In this document: piece after piece, positions 16,988-25,645 of the stretch
How positions within the stretch are numbered: the stretch's first letter is position 1
Layout of the letters: each line of letters opens with the position of its first letter
NCBI GenBank assembly: GCA_012512595.1
Contig: JAAZDW010000008.1
Span: forward strand, 1-33,851
DNA: 33,851 nucleotides
Direction of reading: 5' to 3'
Origin: Erysipelothrix sp.
Lineage (GTDB): Bacteria; Bacillota_I; Bacilli_A; Erysipelotrichales; Erysipelotrichaceae
The notes under the pieces: model-generated
Told to the model about the DNA's origin: nothing
Seen by the model: only the letters and a program-made list of their open reading frames with translations
Databases searched by the model: none
Position numbers and translations under genes: made by a program

Positions 16988-19077
16988 TTCTTACGACCTC
17001 GCTTTTTTTCTTTAACGATTTCAAAGTCAACATTGCGGGCTTGTTTACTAGCTCCAACCACGACAACTTTTACTTTTTGGCCAATTTTATAAGAAACTTT
17101 ATTAGCCTTATCTTCAAGGGCAAAACCACTTGGATTTAAAGTATAATAGCCATCCATTGAATCGACTCTAACTAAACCCTCAACTAAGTTTGGAAGTTGG
17201 ACAAACATGCCAAATTTATGGACTGAAGAGATAACACCAGCATACACTTCGTTTATCTTACCTTCCATGTATTCTGCCGTCTTCATGTCATTAACTTCAC
17301 GTTCAGCAAATATTGCTTTGCGTTCAGCTTCAGATGTTTGTTTTCCCATTTTTGCCATTAGTTCTAAGTCTTGATCAATTCCAGAAAAGTTATTATTGAA
17401 AAAGTATTTTTTTACCATTCGATGTAAGAGTAAATCTGGATATCTTCTGATTGGTGAAGTAAAGTGAGAATATTCTAAACTACCTAAACCAAAGTGGCCA
17501 ATATTATTGTGGTCATACCTTGCTTTTTGCATACTTCTTAATAACTGTAAGGTTAAAACAAAGTGATTCTCACTGCCTTTTGACTCACTTAAAAGTTTTT
17601 GCAGTTGGTGCGGATGAATTTCATCCATATTCCCTTTTAATTTATATCCTAAGATTTGCGCAAAACCGGCAAAGTCACGCATTTTAGCTGCGTCAGGCTT
17701 TTCATGGACTCGATATAAGGCTGGCCATTCACTCCATGCCATTAATCTTGAAATAACCTCATTAGTCGTTACCATAAAATTTTCAATAATTTTTTCTGAA
17801 ACGCCACGTTCTTTAAGTTTAATATCAACTACAAAGCCATCTTTATCAACTTGAAGATCTGCTTCGTCTTTATCAAAATCAATAGCCCCAAGTTTATTTC
17901 GGCGTTGTTGGAGTATTTCTGATAAAGCTTCCATCATAATTAAACTATCATAAACATTACTATATTCAGGAACACTGTTTTTATCTTTTAAAACCATGTT
18001 AACCATTTCATAAGTTAGTCTTTGTTTGTTGTTAATAACTGTTGGTTTTATATCATAAGATACAACATTACCATTTTTATTTATTTCCATAATTGTTGAA
18101 ATCGCTAAGCGATCTTCATTTGGATTTAATGAACAAATACCATTTGATAATTGCGGTGGCAACATACTTACGACTCTGTCAATTACATAAACAGAGGTTC
18201 CACGTTTGCTAGCCTCAATATCAAAGACTGAATCTTTTCTAACATAGTGATCAACATCAATTATATGGACTGATAAGACATAGTTATCACCTTTTTTTGT
18301 AATGCTAACTGCATCATCTAAATCTTTAGCATCTGCACCATCAATTGTAAATATTAAGTCATCGCGTAGGTCTAAGCGATTTTGCATATCCTTTTTACTT
18401 ACTTTTAATGGAATTGAGTCGATTGCATCTTTAACATCTTTGGGCCATTCAACTCTAATTTCGTTTTCAATTAAAACCGATAAAATATCTACACCTGGAT
18501 CATCCGCATGTCCCAAGACCTCTTTAATCTCACATAAGATATAACCACTTTCAAAAGATTGAACTTCAAGTAAGACTTTATGCCGATGAATATTTTTAAA
18601 GTCATCAAGATTGCTGATCCTAATTTGGTTTTCATACATTAGATTATCGGCAATAAACTTAGCAGGTTTGCGGCGACTTAAAACAACGCCAACAATTCTT
18701 TTTAAGTTTCGCTCTAAAACTTTTATTACCTTACCTTCATCACTATCAGGTAAAAGTTGAACAACAATTGTATCTTGATCATAAACATTTTTTAAATTAT
18801 CTTTAGAAACATAGATTGAGGGTTTCTCTTCAAAATCAATAAAGCCAAAGCCGCGTCGATTTGTTCTAATCTTACCGTGAAAATAACCTTCCCATTCGCC
18901 TAAATATAATCGATTATCTTTAAGTATCACTTCATAATTTTCAACCAAAGTGTCTATAGTTTGGATAAAATCTTTCTTTTCTTCACTGCTTAAGCCAAAA
19001 AAACTAATCCATTCAAAAACTGTTTTCGGATTATTCTTATGATCTTTAATTCCATTTATTATTAAATTTTTCTCCAT
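16984..19077 (-). CDS. rnr: Ribonuclease R
   Basis: 3'-5' exoribonuclease of the RNB family that degrades structured RNA and, with tmRNA-SmpB, non-stop mRNA. The start at 19077 (MEKNLI) is chosen because GTGGAG lies upstream at good spacing; an ATG seven codons earlier has no ribosome site. It gives 697 aa. Order: N-terminal winged-helix and cold-shock domains (GYFHGKIRTNRRGFGFIDF), RNB core with the acidic metal site DGADAKDLDDAVS and FTSPIRRYPDLLLHR, S1 domain (AGVISSVHKFGMFVQL) and basic tail KKRGRKK. It lies behind a terminator that follows secG, so expression may need read-through or a promoter I could not find. Confidence 0.96.
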   Translation of the reverse strand: MEKNLIINGIKDHKNNPKTVFEWISFFGLSSEEKKDFIQTIDTLVENYEVILKDNRLYLGEWEGYFHGKIRTNRRGFGFIDFEEKPSIYVSKDNLKNVYDQDTIVVQLLPDSDEGKVIKVLERNLKRIVGVVLSRRKPAKFIADNLMYENQIRISNLDDFKNIHRHKVLLEVQSFESGYILCEIKEVLGHADDPGVDILSVLIENEIRVEWPKDVKDAIDSIPLKVSKKDMQNRLDLRDDLIFTIDGADAKDLDDAVSITKKGDNYVLSVHIIDVDHYVRKDSVFDIEASKRGTSVYVIDRVVSMLPPQLSNGICSLNPNEDRLAISTIMEINKNGNVVSYDIKPTVINNKQRLTYEMVNMVLKDKNSVPEYSNVYDSLIMMEALSEILQQRRNKLGAIDFDKDEADLQVDKDGFVVDIKLKERGVSEKIIENFMVTTNEVISRLMAWSEWPALYRVHEKPDAAKMRDFAGFAQILGYKLKGNMDEIHPHQLQKLLSESKGSENHFVLTLQLLRSMQKARYDHNNIGHFGLGSLEYSHFTSPIRRYPDLLLHRMVKKYFFNNNFSGIDQDLELMAKMGKQTSEAERKAIFAEREVNDMKTAEYMEGKINEVYAGVISSVHKFGMFVQLPNLVEGLVRVDSMDGYYTLNPSGFALEDKANKVSYKIGQKVKVVVVGASKQARNVDFEIVKEKKRGRKK

Positions 19078-19102
19078 ACTATCATACTCCACTTCCATAA
19101 AG

Positions 19103-19126
19103 AAAAAAAAGGCTTAAGTAGCCTTT
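19103..19126 (-). terminator. Terminator/attenuator between secG and rnr
   Basis: Minus strand AAAGGCT-ACTTA-AGCCTTT followed by a run of eight T. It begins 3 nt past the secG stop and ends about 26 nt before the rnr start. Confidence 0.85.
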
Positions 19127-19128
19127 GT

Positions 19129-19353
19129 TTATATTATTCTCGTTAAAACAATAAACAGAAAAAATAATCCACCTAGAACCATCGTAGCATTCGCTATTAC
19201 TTTTTCAGGTCCACGTTCTTTAACATTGGCAAATAAATTTAAGCCACCTGAACCACCTGAAAATGCACTACTAATTCCATCTGATTTTCCACTTTGTAGT
19301 AATGAAAGAATAATTAATAAAACCGCTACAAACATAATTAATACATCTAGCAC
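19129..19353 (-). CDS. secG: Preprotein translocase subunit SecG
   Basis: 74-aa SecG, a small membrane subunit that supports SecYE and SecA. Two hydrophobic helices (residues 3-19 and about 56-72) flank the conserved cytoplasmic loop with Gly-rich SAFSGGSGGLNLFA. The start is GTG (19353-19351), not ATG; AAAGG lies about 11 nt upstream. A good promoter precedes it. The order secG-rnr-smpB is kept as in Bacillus, with yvaK missing. Confidence 0.94.
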   Translation of the reverse strand: MLDVLIMFVAVLLIILSLLQSGKSDGISSAFSGGSGGLNLFANVKERGPEKVIANATMVLGGLFFLFIVLTRII

Positions 19354-19380
19354 ATTAATCCCAACCTTTCGCGCTTAATA

Positions 19381-19409
19381 ATTATACCATTGTAAGGCAA
19401 GAATATCAA
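19381..19409 (-). promoter_or_regulatory. secG promoter
   Basis: Minus strand -35 TTGATA (19409-19404), 17-nt spacer, -10 TATAAT (19386-19381). Confidence 0.8.
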
Positions 19410-19438
19410 ATATTTAACTTATGAAGGCCATTATCGAC

Positions 19439-19461
19439 AATCGTAAATTGAATTTACGATT
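19439..19461. repeat. 11-bp inverted repeat between eno terminator and secG promoter
   Basis: AATCGTAAATT-G-AATTTACGATT, perfect arms around a single base. No T run follows on either strand, so it is not an ordinary terminator. It lies 30 nt upstream of the secG -35 box; a protein-binding site is possible. Confidence 0.6.
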
Positions 19462-19483
19462 ATTCTAATCTTTTTTAAAAATT

Positions 19484-19512
19484 AAAAAAACCAAAGTCAA
19501 AATACTTTGGTT
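19484..19512 (-). terminator. Terminator of eno
   Basis: Minus strand AACCAAAG (19512-19505) pairs with CTTTGGTT (19496-19489), followed by a T run. It lies 24 nt past the eno stop. Confidence 0.9.
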
Positions 19513-19536
19513 AGTTTAATTCTATTTTATCAATAA

Positions 19537-20832
19537 TTATTTTTTGATGTTATAGAAAGTTTTCATTCCATCAAATTTAGCTGCATCGCCAAGTTCATCT
19601 GCAATTCTTAGAAGTTGGTTATATTTAGCAACACGGTCAGATCTTGAAATAGATCCTGTTTTGATTTGCCCTGTGTTAAATCCTACTGCTAAGTCAGCAA
19701 TAGTTGTGTCAGCTGTTTCACCAGATCTGTGTGATACAACACATGTGAAGCCATGACGTTTAGCTAATTCCATAGCGTCCATAGTTTCTGTCATTGTACC
19801 GATTTGGTTAATTTTAATTAAAATTGAGTTAGCTGATTTTTCTTCAATTCCTCTTGCTAAGAATTCTGGATTTGTAACAAATAGGTCATCTCCAACAATT
19901 TGAACTGTTTCGCCTAATCTTGCTGTTAATTTTGCCCAGCCTTCCCAGTCGTCTTCTGCTAGTCCATCTTCAATTGAAACTAGTGGATATTTTTCTACCC
20001 ATTCTGCATACATGTCAATAATTTCGTCAACTGTCATTGTTCCGCCACCTGATTTTTTAAGTTCGTAAACTTTTTTATCAGCATTGTAGAATTCTGAAGC
20101 TGCAACGTCTAATGCAAGTACTACGTCTTCATATGGTTTGTATCCAGCTTTTTCAACTGCTCTTAAAATATATTTAATTGGAGCTTCGTTATCTTCTAAG
20201 TTTGGAGCAAATCCACCCTCATCTCCAACTGCTGTAACGTGTCCTTCTTCTTGTAAGATTGCTTTTAAAGCATGGAACACTTCAGCGCCCATTCTTAAAG
20301 CTTCTTGAATATTTTTAGCTCCAACTGGCATCATCATGTATTCTTGGAAATCTACTGATGAGTCAGCATGGCTTCCACCGTTGATAAAGTTCATCATTGG
20401 TACTGGAATTGTAACTGCGTTGTGTCCACCAATATATTTATAAAGTGGCATACCATAGAAATCTGCTGCTGCTTTTAAACATGCTAGTGATGCACCCAAA
20501 GTAGCGTTAGCTCCTAGGTTTGATTTAAATTTAGTTCCGTCTAATTCGTTTAACAAAGCATCAATTTCTGCTTGTTCAGTTACATCCATACCGATTAATT
20601 CTGGTGTGATGATGTCGTTAACGTTAGCTACTGCTTTTAAAACACCTTTTCCACCGTAGCGTGATTTGTCGCCATCTCTAAGTTCTAAAGCTTCACGTGA
20701 TCCTGTTGATGCTCCACTTGGTACTTGTGCTCTTCCGAAAGCTCCTGATTCAGTTAATACTTCAACTTCGATTGTTGGGTTACCTCTTGAATCGATAATT
20801 TCTCTTGCATACATTCCTGTAATTACTGGCAT
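19537..20832 (-). CDS. eno: Enolase
   Basis: Converts 2-phosphoglycerate to phosphoenolpyruvate in glycolysis; also a degradosome component in Firmicutes. 431 aa, the normal length. N-terminal [16 protein letters not shown], the loop [17 protein letters not shown], the metal and catalytic region [15 protein letters not shown], the catalytic lysine in [10 protein letters not shown] and the signature [18 protein letters not shown] are present. AAGGAGG lies upstream. It sits 58 nt behind tpiA, with no terminator between, so it probably belongs to the pgk-tpiA-eno transcript. Confidence 0.98.
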   Translation of the reverse strand: MPVITGMYAREIIDSRGNPTIEVEVLTESGAFGRAQVPSGASTGSREALELRDGDKSRYGGKGVLKAVANVNDIITPELIGMDVTEQAEIDALLNELDGTKFKSNLGANATLGASLACLKAAADFYGMPLYKYIGGHNAVTIPVPMMNFINGGSHADSSVDFQEYMMMPVGAKNIQEALRMGAEVFHALKAILQEEGHVTAVGDEGGFAPNLEDNEAPIKYILRAVEKAGYKPYEDVVLALDVAASEFYNADKKVYELKKSGGGTMTVDEIIDMYAEWVEKYPLVSIEDGLAEDDWEGWAKLTARLGETVQIVGDDLFVTNPEFLARGIEEKSANSILIKINQIGTMTETMDAMELAKRHGFTCVVSHRSGETADTTIADLAVGFNTGQIKTGSISRSDRVAKYNQLLRIADELGDAAKFDGMKTFYNIKK

Positions 20833-20890
20833 AAATAAATTCCTCCTTGTTTTCTTTCTATTTTATTAAATCTTAATAAATATATTTAAA

Positions 20891-21634
20891 TTACTTTACT
20901 GCATTTATAATTTCTGTAAATGAATCAACCTTTAATGATGCTCCACCAATTAGGGCGCCATCAATATCTGGTTGTGCCATATACTCTTTAATATTATCAG
21001 GTTTTACTGATCCACCATACTGTACTCTTACTGCATCGGCAGTTGGTTGATCATATAAAACTTTTACTTGGTCTCTAACAATTGCACATGTGCTTTGAGC
21101 TGTTTCTTTTGTAGCACTCTTACCTGTACCGATAGCCCAAATTGGCTCATAAGCAATAACTAAATTTTTTACGGCAGCACTATCAAGGCCTTCTAACATT
21201 CCTGTTACTTGTTTTCTAACGACAGTTTCTGTTTGGTCAGCTTCAAATTGTTCTAGTGTTTCACCACAGCATGCGATTGCATACATATCGTTTTCAACTA
21301 ATTGTTTGATTTTAAGATTTACTGTTTCATCGGTTTCATTAAACATTGCTCTTCGTTCAGAGTGTCCAACAATCGCCCATTTGATTCCTAAATCTTTTAG
21401 CATTTCAACACTTACTTCTCCAGTAAATGCGCCACTATCTTCAAAGTGAACATTTTGAGCTGCTACAATTAAATTTTTTGCATTTTTATTAGCATCTTTT
21501 AGTGCAACATAAGCTGGTGCAATTCCAAAATCCGCTCCATCATGTAATACTTCCTCAATACCTTTTACAAAGTCTATTGCTTCAGTGTTAGTTTTATTCA
21601 TTTTCCAATTTCCAACAATAATAGGTTTTCTCAT
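20891..21634 (-). CDS. tpiA: Triosephosphate isomerase
   Basis: Interconverts dihydroxyacetone phosphate and glyceraldehyde-3-phosphate. The start at 21634 (MRKPIIVGNWKMN) gives 247 aa, the standard size. A longer reading would run 50 codons back inside pgk in another frame. Catalytic Lys is in GNWKMN, His in GHSERR, Glu in the signature YEPIWAIGTG; the phosphate loop VQYGGSVKPDN is present. The ATG lies one base after the pgk stop, with AGGA inside pgk. Confidence 0.97.
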   Translation of the reverse strand: MRKPIIVGNWKMNKTNTEAIDFVKGIEEVLHDGADFGIAPAYVALKDANKNAKNLIVAAQNVHFEDSGAFTGEVSVEMLKDLGIKWAIVGHSERRAMFNETDETVNLKIKQLVENDMYAIACCGETLEQFEADQTETVVRKQVTGMLEGLDSAAVKNLVIAYEPIWAIGTGKSATKETAQSTCAIVRDQVKVLYDQPTADAVRVQYGGSVKPDNIKEYMAQPDIDGALIGGASLKVDSFTEIINAVK

Positions 21635-21635
21635 T

Positions 21636-22832
21636 TTATTTGTCCTGGACAATTGCAATCCCAGGAAGCTCCTTCCCTTCCATAAATTCAAGTGAAGCTC
21701 CGCCACCTGTGGAAATGTGTGAGAAGTCATCTGCAAAACCATTATTAATTGCGGCAGAAGCACTATCTCCTCCACCAATGACACTCATTGCGCCAGGTAG
21801 GTCTGCGATTATTTCACAAATACCAATTGTTCCTTTTGCAAATTGTTCTTTTTCAAAGACTCCCATTGGTCCATTCCAAATTACGGTTTTAGCTCCATCA
21901 AGTTCTTTTCTAAATAATTCTAAAGTTTTTGGTCCGATATCTAGGCCCATATACCCTTTTGGTGTTTGATCAACATCAACTGTTTTAACATCAGTTGGGT
22001 TTGCAAAATCATTTGCAATAACGTGATCTACTGGTAAAACAATTTTACCTTTACCTTTTTCTAAGATATCTTTAGCAACATCTAATCGATCTTCTTCTAA
22101 AAGTGAGTTTCCAATTTCTAAGCCTTGAGCCTTAAAGAATGTATATGCCATTCCGCCACCAATTAATATCTTATCAGCAGTTTTTAAAAGGTTTTCAATA
22201 ACTAAAATCTTATCTGAAACTTTCGCTCCACCAATAATAGCAACAACTGGTTTTTCAGCATTGTAAACAGCTTTACTTAACATCTCGACTTCTTTTTCAA
22301 CTAAAAAGCCTAAGGCGCTTGGTAAAATACTTCCAATACCTACATTTGATGCATGTGCTCTATGCGCTGTTCCAAATGCATCATTAACAAATAAATCTCC
22401 TAAACTTGCCCAGTATTCTGATAATTTACTATCGTTTTTTGTTTCTCCAACTTCAAAACGAGTATTTTCAACGATTAAGATTTCGCCTTCGGCTAATTCA
22501 TTAATTGAGTCTTCTAATTCTTTACCACGAGTACTAGCTACAAAGTGTACTTTTGCATCTACTAATTTTTGTAGTGCGTTTGCGACAGGTAATAGTGATT
22601 TACTTGCCATATCTGCTTGTAGTTTTTCTGCATCTTTGTGATTTACTTTACCTAGGTGAGACATTAAAATAACTTTAGCGCCGTTGTCTACTAAGTAATT
22701 AATAGTAGGTAGTGCACCTTGAATTCTGTTATCATCCGTAATCACACCATCAGTAATTGGGACATTAAAGTCAACTCTAACAATAACTTTTTTGCCCTTA
22801 ACATCTAAGTCCTTTACAGTTCTTTTTGCCAT
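21636..22832 (-). CDS. pgk: Phosphoglycerate kinase
   Basis: Makes ATP from 1,3-bisphosphoglycerate in glycolysis. 398 aa. The N-terminal substrate motif [11 protein letters not shown], the SHLGK segment, the hinge and nucleotide-binding region (GPMGVFE) and the C-terminal GGGDSASAA are visible. Strong ribosome site AAGGAGG and a good promoter. First gene of pgk-tpiA-eno; gapA does not lie upstream as it does in Bacillus. Confidence 0.98.
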   Translation of the reverse strand: MAKRTVKDLDVKGKKVIVRVDFNVPITDGVITDDNRIQGALPTINYLVDNGAKVILMSHLGKVNHKDAEKLQADMASKSLLPVANALQKLVDAKVHFVASTRGKELEDSINELAEGEILIVENTRFEVGETKNDSKLSEYWASLGDLFVNDAFGTAHRAHASNVGIGSILPSALGFLVEKEVEMLSKAVYNAEKPVVAIIGGAKVSDKILVIENLLKTADKILIGGGMAYTFFKAQGLEIGNSLLEEDRLDVAKDILEKGKGKIVLPVDHVIANDFANPTDVKTVDVDQTPKGYMGLDIGPKTLELFRKELDGAKTVIWNGPMGVFEKEQFAKGTIGICEIIADLPGAMSVIGGGDSASAAINNGFADDFSHISTGGGASLEFMEGKELPGIAIVQDK

Positions 22833-22857
22833 AATCTTCCTCCTTTTACCAAGTACA

Positions 22858-22886
22858 ATTATACCATTCTATCCTGTGTTAGTAAA
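22858..22886 (-). promoter_or_regulatory. pgk-tpiA-eno promoter
   Basis: Minus strand -35 TTTACT (22886-22881), 17-nt spacer, -10 TATAAT (22863-22858). The leader is about 20 nt. Confidence 0.75.
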
Positions 22887-22953
22887 CGAAATCAATGTAT
22901 TTGTTCTTTATTTCACATTCTTTTTCAATGAAACCGTATACATTTTAATAATT

Positions 22954-23763
22954 CTACTTAACTAAGCGTTTAATAATTGCTTCATAAACTGCATAACCAA
23001 TAAAACTATTTAAAACAACCATTAGCCCTCCCTTGATAGCCCTAATTTGCATTGAGAGTAAAATTGGTGTTTTGGCCATGTCATGTAACCATATTGGCGT
23101 AAAAAATCCTTGAACAATAAACTCAACTAATATTGCTGCAATAATCAACATAATTAAACTATCAGAAAGATTAATAAATTTAAAACGTTTTTTCCTTTTA
23201 ATGATATATCCAATGATTATTAAGAGCACACTAACAATTGTTAAAATTAAGGCACTTTTAATCATATTAAAAGTAATACTGTCAATTAGGGTCATTAAGT
23301 CTTTTTGAGTTATAAATAAAGTTAAAACTACCACAATATAAATGGCATAAGCCAAAATACTCGTTATCATAACACTAACCTTAAATTTATGACTTTTAAG
23401 CTTTAAATGTTTAAAGGTTAAGGCCGCAAATAGACCGACCCAAATGTTATTTAAGGTAAAACCAATGTATGGTGTTCCAAGTGGTCTTACGACTAGATTT
23501 AAGACATCAAAGCCAAAGCCGGCAATAACTGCATATATTGGTCCTAAAGTTGCCCCTAGTAAAATTAAGACAAGTTGGGAAAATCTAATTACAACTTGGC
23601 CTCCTAAGAAAAATACATTTATAGAAAAAAGGGTCATCAGTAACGATACAGAGAGTAAAATCGCCGTAATTGTCATTTTTTTAATTGTAATTTTTTCTGG
23701 ATAAAATTTTAAAACAAAGGCAGTCGTTAAAACAACCGCAAGTAAAGCAATTATTTGTATCAT
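22954..23763 (-). CDS. FolT-like ECF transporter S component (enlarged)
   Basis: 269-aa membrane protein. The stretch RFSQLVLILLGATLGPIYAVIAGFGFDVLN followed by GTPYIGFTLNNIWVGLFAAL (about residues 60-115) matches substrate-binding S components of ECF transporters of the folate type. The C-terminal MQIRAIKGGLMVVLNSFIGYAVYE matches their last helix. It follows folC by 8 nt; a FolT-folC linkage is established in Firmicutes, so folate uptake is the likely role, using a shared EcfAAT module encoded elsewhere. Usual S components have about 170-200 aa and six helices; here eight or so hydrophobic segments are visible, with an extra N-terminal helix and an enlarged middle. Substrate not certain. Confidence 0.75.
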   Translation of the reverse strand: MIQIIALLAVVLTTAFVLKFYPEKITIKKMTITAILLSVSLLMTLFSINVFFLGGQVVIRFSQLVLILLGATLGPIYAVIAGFGFDVLNLVVRPLGTPYIGFTLNNIWVGLFAALTFKHLKLKSHKFKVSVMITSILAYAIYIVVVLTLFITQKDLMTLIDSITFNMIKSALILTIVSVLLIIIGYIIKRKKRFKFINLSDSLIMLIIAAILVEFIVQGFFTPIWLHDMAKTPILLSMQIRAIKGGLMVVLNSFIGYAVYEAIIKRLVK

Positions 23764-23771
23764 ATACCCTC

Positions 23772-24989
23772 CTACGTTACTAAAGTCTTTCTAATCTCTG
23801 AAATAAAATACAATGATCCACAAACCAAAATATCATAGCCTGGATATTTGTTTGTTAAATAATCTAAAGCTAAACTAAATTCTGAAAACCTTTTTACAGA
23901 TAATTCATCTAAGTCAGCTTCATTTAGTCCGCGATAAAAGTCAAACTCACAAAAGACAACCTCTTTAAAATTATCTTTTAATAAACCTAACATCGCTTTG
24001 TAATCCTTATCTTTTAAAGCCGAAAATATTACTACATACTTTTGATGGTGATTGCTACTTTTAATTAGCGCCTCAATCCCCGCCATATTGTGGGCTCCAT
24101 CTAAGATAATATTTGGATTAGATCTAACCTTTTCAAAACGTCCAATAAAAGTAAAGTCATTAAGGCCATCCAAAATCGCTTCTTCACTAATGTTGTAGCC
24201 ATACTTTTGATTTAAAACATTGATGGCAGTAATTGCCACTTCTGCATTTGCAACTTGATAAAAAGCTTTTGAATTTAAAGTATAGATTTTATTGTTAAAT
24301 TCAAAGTCTAATTTGTCACCTTTTAATTTATAAGGGCTTGGTTTTAGCGCGATTAAGTCAGCCTTGTTTAAAGTTACTTGTTTTCTTAAAATTTCTAATA
24401 ACTCTTTTTCTTGAATCATTGTAATTGTTGTATTGTTTGATTTAATTATTCCCGCTTTTTCAAAGGCAATTTCTTTTAAATCAGAACCCAACTTCTCTGT
24501 ATGGTCATAGTTAATATTTGTAATAATTGATATTAAAGAGTTAATCACATTTGTGGCATCAAGACGACCGCCAATACCTACTTCAATCACAGACAGATCC
24601 ACTTTATTGTCATAAAAATACTTTAATGCAACTAAGACATAAATTTGAAAAAAGTTTAACTTATGCTCTATTATTTCAGGATAAAAAAAGTTGACATAGT
24701 GAATTAAATCTTGATCACTAATATTTTTTCCATTAATTCTAATCCGATCGTTTGCGACAACCATATGTGGCGAAGTGAAAAGTGCGACCTTATAGTTTGC
24801 CTTATGTAAAATATCACTAATCATCTTACTTGTACTTCCCTTACCATTTGTACCGGTGATGTGAATAGTTTTCAAACTTTTATGGAAATTGTTATATTTT
24901 TTTAAGATTATTTCTAAGCTGGCAAAACCAGCTGTACCTGAATGACTATTTAAAATAAAATTTAAAGTGTCATTTATATTATCAAACAT
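23772..24989 (-). CDS. folC: Folylpolyglutamate/dihydrofolate synthase
   Basis: Adds glutamates to folates, trapping and activating them. 405 aa from ATG 24989, which overlaps the ung stop by one base (TAATG) and has GGAG 6 nt upstream. The ATP loop HITGTNGKGSTS, SPHMV.NDRIRINGK-type substrate motif, EVGIGGRLDATNVI and the C-domain LDGAHN are all present. With the S component behind it, it forms a folate uptake-and-retention pair. No other folate synthesis gene is nearby, which fits salvage. Confidence 0.94.
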   Translation of the reverse strand: MFDNINDTLNFILNSHSGTAGFASLEIILKKYNNFHKSLKTIHITGTNGKGSTSKMISDILHKANYKVALFTSPHMVVANDRIRINGKNISDQDLIHYVNFFYPEIIEHKLNFFQIYVLVALKYFYDNKVDLSVIEVGIGGRLDATNVINSLISIITNINYDHTEKLGSDLKEIAFEKAGIIKSNNTTITMIQEKELLEILRKQVTLNKADLIALKPSPYKLKGDKLDFEFNNKIYTLNSKAFYQVANAEVAITAINVLNQKYGYNISEEAILDGLNDFTFIGRFEKVRSNPNIILDGAHNMAGIEALIKSSNHHQKYVVIFSALKDKDYKAMLGLLKDNFKEVVFCEFDFYRGLNEADLDELSVKRFSEFSLALDYLTNKYPGYDILVCGSLYFISEIRKTLVT

Positions 24990-25645
24990 TAAAGACTCCA
25001 ATCTATTTCTGATAAACCTTCATTTTTTAAAAGGTTATTTATCTTTGAAAATGGTTTACTACCATTAAAACTATGATAAGCCGAAAGTGGTGAAGGATGT
25101 GAACTTTCTATAATAAAGTGATGTTTATTACTTATAAGTCTTTTCGCTGCTTGGGCGTTATTGCCCCATAAAACAAATATCACTCGATTACTTTTGGCAT
25201 TGACTTCACTAATTATTTTATCAGTGAAAGTTTCCCATCCTTTATTTTGATGTGAATTGGGCTTAGAATCTCTGACACTTAAAACCTTATTCAAAAGTAA
25301 GACCCCTTGCTTAGCCCAATTGCTCAAGTCAGTTGCGTTATTTCGATCAATATTTAAATCTGCCTTTAACTCTTTAAAAATATTGTTTAAACTTGGCGGC
25401 ATTTTTGTACCGCTCAAAACTGAAAAACACAATCCATGGGCTTGACCTTTTTGATGATAAGGATCTTGACCAATTATTACAACCTTAACTTTATCTAAAG
25501 CTGTCAATTTAAAACAATTAAATAAGTTTTCTCGACTAGGATAAATATCATTTTCAAGATATTCCTTATTTAAAAATGCTTCAAGTTCAATAAAGTATTG
25601 TTTTTGGCGCTCATTTTCAATTATCTGGGTCCACGTCTTTGTCAT
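24989..25645 (-). CDS. ung: Uracil-DNA glycosylase (family 1)
   Basis: Removes uracil from DNA in base-excision repair. Start 25645 (MTKTWTQIIENE) has GAGG at 6 nt and gives 218 aa; the catalytic water-activating motif GQDPYHQKGQAHGLCFS and the C-terminal HPSPLSAYH are typical. The start overlaps the end of the lipoprotein gene by 29 nt, in another frame. The operon lipoprotein-ung-folC-folT has no internal terminator. Confidence 0.97.
   Translation of the reverse strand: MTKTWTQIIENERQKQYFIELEAFLNKEYLENDIYPSRENLFNCFKLTALDKVKVVIIGQDPYHQKGQAHGLCFSVLSGTKMPPSLNNIFKELKADLNIDRNNATDLSNWAKQGVLLLNKVLSVRDSKPNSHQNKGWETFTDKIISEVNAKSNRVIFVLWGNNAQAAKRLISNKHHFIIESSHPSPLSAYHSFNGSKPFSKINNLLKNEGLSEIDWSL

Noticed and set aside
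21635-21784. A 50-codon N-terminal extension of triosephosphate isomerase
   Set aside because: The extension lies entirely inside pgk in another frame and has no match to the family; MRKPIIVGNWKMN is the standard start.
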